Shown here piece by piece: positions 58,906-64,000 of a stretch of 64,000 bases of DNA. The notes below the pieces were generated by a model. The model had not been told where the DNA came from. It saw only the letters and a list, made by a program, of their open reading frames with translations, and did no database searches. Each line of letters starts with the position of its first letter. The first letter of the stretch is position 1. The DNA comes from Baylisascaris procyonis. Its lineage: Eukaryota; Nematoda; Chromadorea; Rhabditida; Ascarididae. The position numbers and the translations under genes were made by a program. The stretch is from assembly GCA_037389465.1 (NCBI GenBank), contig JAZARR010000105.1:682001-746000 (forward strand), given 5' to 3'.

Positions 58906-61900
58906 TGCTAGATGAAGAGAGGTGCCCATGCCTTGGAATATATCAGCCAAGTCAGCGGCCTCAACGCTAATCTTTTCCATCGTTCCATCGCAAGTGTTTG
59001 TGCTTCTGTCTGATATCCTTTGGTGTGCGTAATTTACATCGCAATCCATTCTTGTGCGTAATTTGTATTGCACTTTACATCGTTTTAGATTGGTTTTGTA
59101 TGAATTATTTGTTCAAAATCTGTTGAAGTCGGCTGGGTGTTGGGATGCGGTAAGAAAGGATGAGTGCTACTGCTTTGGGTAAACAGTTTATTTTTGCACC
59201 TTCTTGTTCGAGCCGTTTTCTCTGGGCATTCTCAATGCTATTGACTTTTGACGTCTACGGTACTATCCGAGTTTTCAATTTTCTGGTATCACCTGAGTTT
59301 TGTATCTTGTGGGACTACTCCAGTTTCAAATTTTGTGGCACTTTCCGATTTTTTGTGCTACTTTCCAAGTTTTGAATCTTGTGATACTGTCCGATTTTTC
59401 AAGCTTGCAATACTATCCTTCTGCTGTGACGACATCTCAGTGAAGGTCGTCGTGTGCAGATACCTTGTTTATAGCTTGCGCTTTCAAAGATTTTATAGCG
59501 ACGAGCAAATAACACAATCGTTGTCAGTGGAAACGGCAGTCCGAATTGCACTTAGCCTGATCGTTGAGGTCGATTTCCTGTATTATCGGTTCGATGCAAT
59601 TCAATGAGGAGTGTTTTTATTGCTTCAGAGTTTCACTCAATAGCGCTTTTTCATGAGCAAAACAATATTTGCGCATTTGCGCTTGGAGATTTAAGTTCGG
59701 AGAATCTTCGAATATTATTGGTAATGTTTGTGTCTTATCTGATGATTTTATTTTATTGTTTTGCTTGGAGCGCTGTATTTCCTCGAAATTTGTTGAGTTG
59801 ATAGCTTTCTACAAGGAGAAACTAAAGAGAACGAACACTTTTGGCATTCAAAAAAAAAAAAAAGCGCATCGGGTTGTGCGAACGCCATTTTTGAGTGATT
59901 CATGATGTGCTCGTGCAATGTTTGTTATGAGCGCGCTTCGATGTAGCCAAATAATATTCGCATTCGATGAGGGCATGTAATCGCTTTTGTTTGCCGCTTA
60001 AAGGCAAAAGGAATCGTCGAATTTGGTCATATTTGAGTGTTACATAAATCTGCTAGTTGTGCTTGGGTTATTTCTTTACCTTCTTTGTACGTCTTTTTTT
60101 TTACAATTGTAATGCTTGCGTGACGCTGTCTCCTATTTCCGATGTGAATTACTGGCAACAGACGCATGAATGCAGTCGACTGGCTGTATTCACAAGACAT
60201 TCGAAATAGTGGGAATGAGTTGATGAGTGGAACCATTTTTGCCCGTCTCGCATGTGGCCCATCTTGATGATGATTCGTTGTCGGCCATGTCTGTCTTGAT
60301 GATGAGTGATTGTCGGCTCTGTCTGAGAGCTCAACGAGAAGGGGGAATTTGTTTTTTGCACCATCTGTAAACAAGTGCATACTCTGTCTGCTTTTGAGCG
60401 CAAATGTTGTTGCTCTCCTTTCGATATCTACTTTAAATGTGAAGATCACTTTCACAATGCAAATCGTTTTAATTGCAGTGTGTTGAGTAATAAAGTCGAG
60501 TTCACACCAATATTGAAACATCTCAACAACACGTTCATATTTGCTCTCATTGCGGCTCGTTGATTGCAATCTTACTTCTTATTCTTAACGTAAGCATTTT
60601 TTTATAGAATATCTTAGCAAACTACCCAACTGTTTGGCATCATCTGCTGCTCATCAGTGGTTATTCCCACCGCAGATTTGCGCTACGTGAACGTTTCATG
60701 TTGGCGATTGTTTAGCTTATCAACAGTAAACGTGCCAGATGGTCTGCTGGTAACGTATTTCTAGATATCGACAGAAATTGTTCTATATATTTCGGGCAAC
60801 TTATTGCAAGATAAAAGTATCGGAAATGACCGGACAATCTCATAATTAATAGGTGATAGCACGAAAGATTACGCGTGTATTCTCTAAATTACCCATCTAT
60901 TCCCTAAAATCTTTGTATACCGTAGAGTTCCCACAGTACATACTAATCGTTCGGTAACGATTTCATAGTTTTTGTGAAGTGAACGTTGTGTATTGGTAAA
61001 CGATGAGATTGCAAGTTGGCATTTGTGATGACTTTTTTTGCAAGATTACAGTGCCAACTAGTTTTACCGATTTGCGAGGCAAGGTGTTCTTTTTTTTTTG
61101 TTGTTGTTTTTTCCCTTAGAAAGACGCTAGTAAAATAGTTACTCTTGCTACGTACCATAGAAGTCAGTTCGTTACTCTTAATTTAGTTAGTTATCACGCT
61201 AGAGGTTAGCATTCCGAATTTGATGCTTATTTAAATGTGAGGTTGATTAGTGCTTAGCACTGATGATAGCAGCATGTGAACATTATTTCAATGTTAGGTT
61301 TATGGCTTTGCAACGTTATGGGGAGCAAATTTGGGGGTGGATGAGGGTGCTAATTTAAAGGTCACGGTTGGTGAATAATAATGAAGCGTTGGCGGTGTAT
61401 AAAATATGAAACAATTTCCACTTGTGCACATTGTGAAGGACATTTTTTGGGGAGTGCTAGAGTTAAGGATGGCATGTATTAAACCGCTATCGTTTGTGAC
61501 AGATCGTTCGAGAAGATGTATGTTTAGGAGGCATCTGCCGCCAAATTAGCACCTCCAGGAGCAGTTCGCTAGCTTTCACCAGTGATCCGCCGAATTCATT
61601 GCATCACGGGTCGGCAGCTCGAGTATCGTTGAATAAATGTGTTCGGGTCGAAGAGGGTCGTACAAGAACGCTTCCGTTGTCTGATGTCATAGCGAGCAGC
61701 TTCTGCCGTGGTTAGCGATCGGTCTCATCAATCATATTCGGGCGACAAAGATTCTAGTTGCCAGTCGGTTGCAATAACAAGGTGGGTACAAGGTGCATGC
61801 TGTCAGCGCGAACTGTTTTCGCTTTCGCTCTTCGTTCCATTTTGAGTTCATTCATTGTCGGTCTGTTTCTATAGGTGAATCATGCATCGGCATCTAATCG

Positions 61901-64000
61901 TTCTCTCCCTTACCTTCCCCACTTTCTTCCACCCCCTCCACTCCCCTCCCGGTTTCTAATGGTTTTTGAATTAAGAGTTTATTGGGAATCTGCAGTCTTT
62001 TGAAGGATTTTTTTTTGTTGAAAACGCGAATCTAGTCAAAAACGCGAACAATAATACAAAACAACAATTTTCTCTTTCTTTTGTTCCGATGAAACGATAT
62101 GGAATATTACTTCGTTGTTAGACGTCAGGAATACCGTGTGACATTAAATGAAACCTCTGAGAGATGTAAAGCTCGTGCTTTGAAGGGAAGGGCCCACCCA
62201 TATCGAAAGGAAACGATTAATGCTGAATAGAATAGCTTGCATCATTTTCTGTTCTAATTTTTTCTTCCTGGCTGAATAACAGTGAACTTTCGATGGCCTC
62301 GATGTTCTCTTCTTCTTTTTTTTTTTTCAAAGCACGAGTAATTCGAGCGCTTTTTTTTTGCGTTAAGACATCCTACATTTGAAGCGGAGTCTTGAGAGCT
62401 CAACCTATACGATTATCTGCGCTAAGAATTGTTGAGCAAATTGCAATAAGCATCTAAATAGCTAGGTGAGCATCTTAACAAAAATCCTACATATGCAAAA
62501 CGTAGTCGGGTCACATCGGTAATTTAGATGAATTGAATTATTATGCGTTATTCCGATGATATCAGCTTGAGTTTTGTTCGTTTATCTGTAAAATATTGTT
62601 TACCTTTGAGATTGCTTGACACGGAAATTGGACATCAATGTTGATTAGTAATGAGCAACTTTTTGAATTATTGACTACGTTCTATTACTTCATAAACTGC
62701 GGAGGTTTCTTTAAAAATTGTTACATCTCTTTGTTTGTTTTGTTCTCTCCTCAACTCTTTAGGTGATTTAAACTATCATTTACGAATATAAAATTTTTCG
62801 CTTCAAACTTTAAAAATTTGATAGAATTAGTCCAACAACGATTGTTGTTGTTCGTCACCGTTACCGTATATTGTATTCGCGCATCAAAGATCGCCGCACA
62901 ATTTGTTCGGTGCGCGTGAACGTTGTTTGCGTAAAACAGCTGAGACGAATGCAGAAAGTGAGAGAAATAAAGAGTGCAAAGAGAGAAAGAATTGCGTTCG
63001 ATTGTTGTGTGCGTGCCAAACGGCGATTGCTAAGAATTGTGCGGTATAATGATGCGGTTTGGGGATCTCTTATTGTTGTTGCTGTATTTATCTGAGGTAA
63101 CCCGAATAGCGTTATTATTATCATGTGACACTTGTTGTTAAGATTTGCGAGCATTTCGTATTGATAGTATGTTCACCGGTCGGTTTTTCTTTTTTCGAAC
63201 GGTGTCCGATGATGTGATGTTCACTTGAGTAGGTTTTTGCAGCCGGCTGTTCATTTCCCCGGTTTTTATAAATAAGTTGCCTCATAGTCTCATTCACAAA
63301 CCCCTTCTTTTTGAGGCAGTGGGATCACTATCCCGAAAAAATGGGAAGGAGTTGTATTAGTTACGCTGCAGATGGAGACTAGTCAGAGTTGCGAAATGGT
63401 TGCTTTGAAAACGTGTGACAACAATGGTGGGTGATATCCATTTAAATTAGTCGAATCTCTGGAGGAAACCGTGACCCGCTACCTCAAATGGAAAGTAGAA
63501 GAGAGTTTAGCGTTATATTTGCTATGTATCACTAGGATAGTATCGTTTACAAAACACGAGAAGGTTTATCTGATCAAGTGTTAGCGCTAAAATGGTTTGC
63601 TTGTAAGATGGGACCAAACTTTCAAGTCTTTTTTTTTTCGATATCGTTTTAGTACGTTTCATTTATAAAGAAGCATCTTAATTCCCACCTATTTATCGTC
63701 GTTCATCACCATCTTCTATTCTTTTTATTGATTTCTATTCGGAATATTCACCTAAGGGAAGTTATTTTTGCGATTAATATTTGTAATACCTTTTTGCATA
63801 GAGATGCTTTTCGTTATAAAAAATAAGTATCGCTTTGTTGTGAAAATTTTGGAAAAGTCGTTTTTACTTGCAAATAGTGTGTGCATTTTATTTCAATGTT
63901 TTTATCTTGACTAGAAGATTTCGTTTTAGCGCTTCTGAGACGTTCAAATTTTCCGTCAGTTGCCTCCATATAAGGGCTGCTAAGACCATCGCAGAAATTG
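58906..64000. other. Trailing interval downstream of SCAMP
   Basis: Five kb with no firm gene. It contains the SCAMP 3' UTR, a degenerate 26-bp tandem repeat at 59259-59418, a small direct repeat (CTTGATGATGA...TGTCGG) at about 60263-60316, and a slightly GC-richer block at 61500-61800. A short exon-like element in that block (61528-61572) is reported as a finding. Open frames at 60027-60569 and 62861-63154 lie in both strands at once and have no recognisable domain. Confidence 0.45.
59259..59418. repeat. Degenerate 26-bp tandem repeat
   Basis: Six units, five of 26 bp and one of 20 bp, plus a partial seventh, follow the pattern GGTACTATCCGAGTTTTCAA with substantial divergence. They start about 350 bp past the SCAMP stop codon, so they may be transcribed in the 3' UTR. 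Divergence suggests an older array than the other minisatellites here. Confidence 0.8.

Noticed and set aside
60027..60569. 180-codon minus-strand open frame
   Set aside because: No recognisable domain, low-complexity His/Ser/Thr composition, overlapping open frames on both strands and no splice context.

Overview
This is a eukaryotic window, and the gene content and gene structure point to a nematode. The proteins read out most like Caenorhabditis orthologues: a CK2 alpha beginning MPIPSRARVYAE, a DPP8/9 peptidase, mitochondrial NFS1, a TRPC-type channel and a SCAMP. The genes are split into short exons (36-230 nt). Introns range from about 0.1 to 4 kb, which is larger than usual for C. elegans and suggests a parasitic or otherwise large-intron species. 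The DNA is AT-rich, with many long G/C, T and A homopolymers. The species cannot be fixed from the sequence alone.

Layout: (1) 1914-12244 (+), DPP8/9-like serine dipeptidyl peptidase, 17 exons, N-terminus not found. (2) 13865-17423 (-), complete casein kinase 2 alpha (kin-3 type), 9 exons, 375 aa, convergent with the peptidase. (3) 21680-27695 (+), complete mitochondrial cysteine desulfurase NFS1, 10 exons, 443 aa, divergent from kin-3 across 4.3 kb. (4) 33583-46749 (+), TRPC-family cation channel, 16 exons, about 760 aa, with a divergent pore and TRP box. (5) 48538-58905 (+), secretory carrier membrane protein SCAMP, 7 exons, 328 aa. The remaining intervals (1-1913, 12245-13864, 17424-21679, 27696-33582, 46750-48537, 58906-64000) hold no gene that I can firmly support.

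Exon boundaries were set by hand. I matched each translation to remembered family proteins and required reading phase to be kept across every junction. All five models are phase-consistent from end to end. The five genes have unrelated housekeeping or signalling jobs (peptide processing, protein phosphorylation, Fe-S cluster assembly, calcium entry, membrane traffic). There is no operon-like clustering.

The unusual material is mostly non-coding. It includes a near-perfect 233-bp inverted repeat in a SCAMP intron, several intronic minisatellites, and a guanine-only tandem tract upstream of nfs-1. There is also a GC-AG intron in kin-3, an apparent decayed thiolase fragment in SCAMP intron 1, and a high share of splice acceptors with a purine before AG. 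I found no sign of a wholly new multi-gene system.
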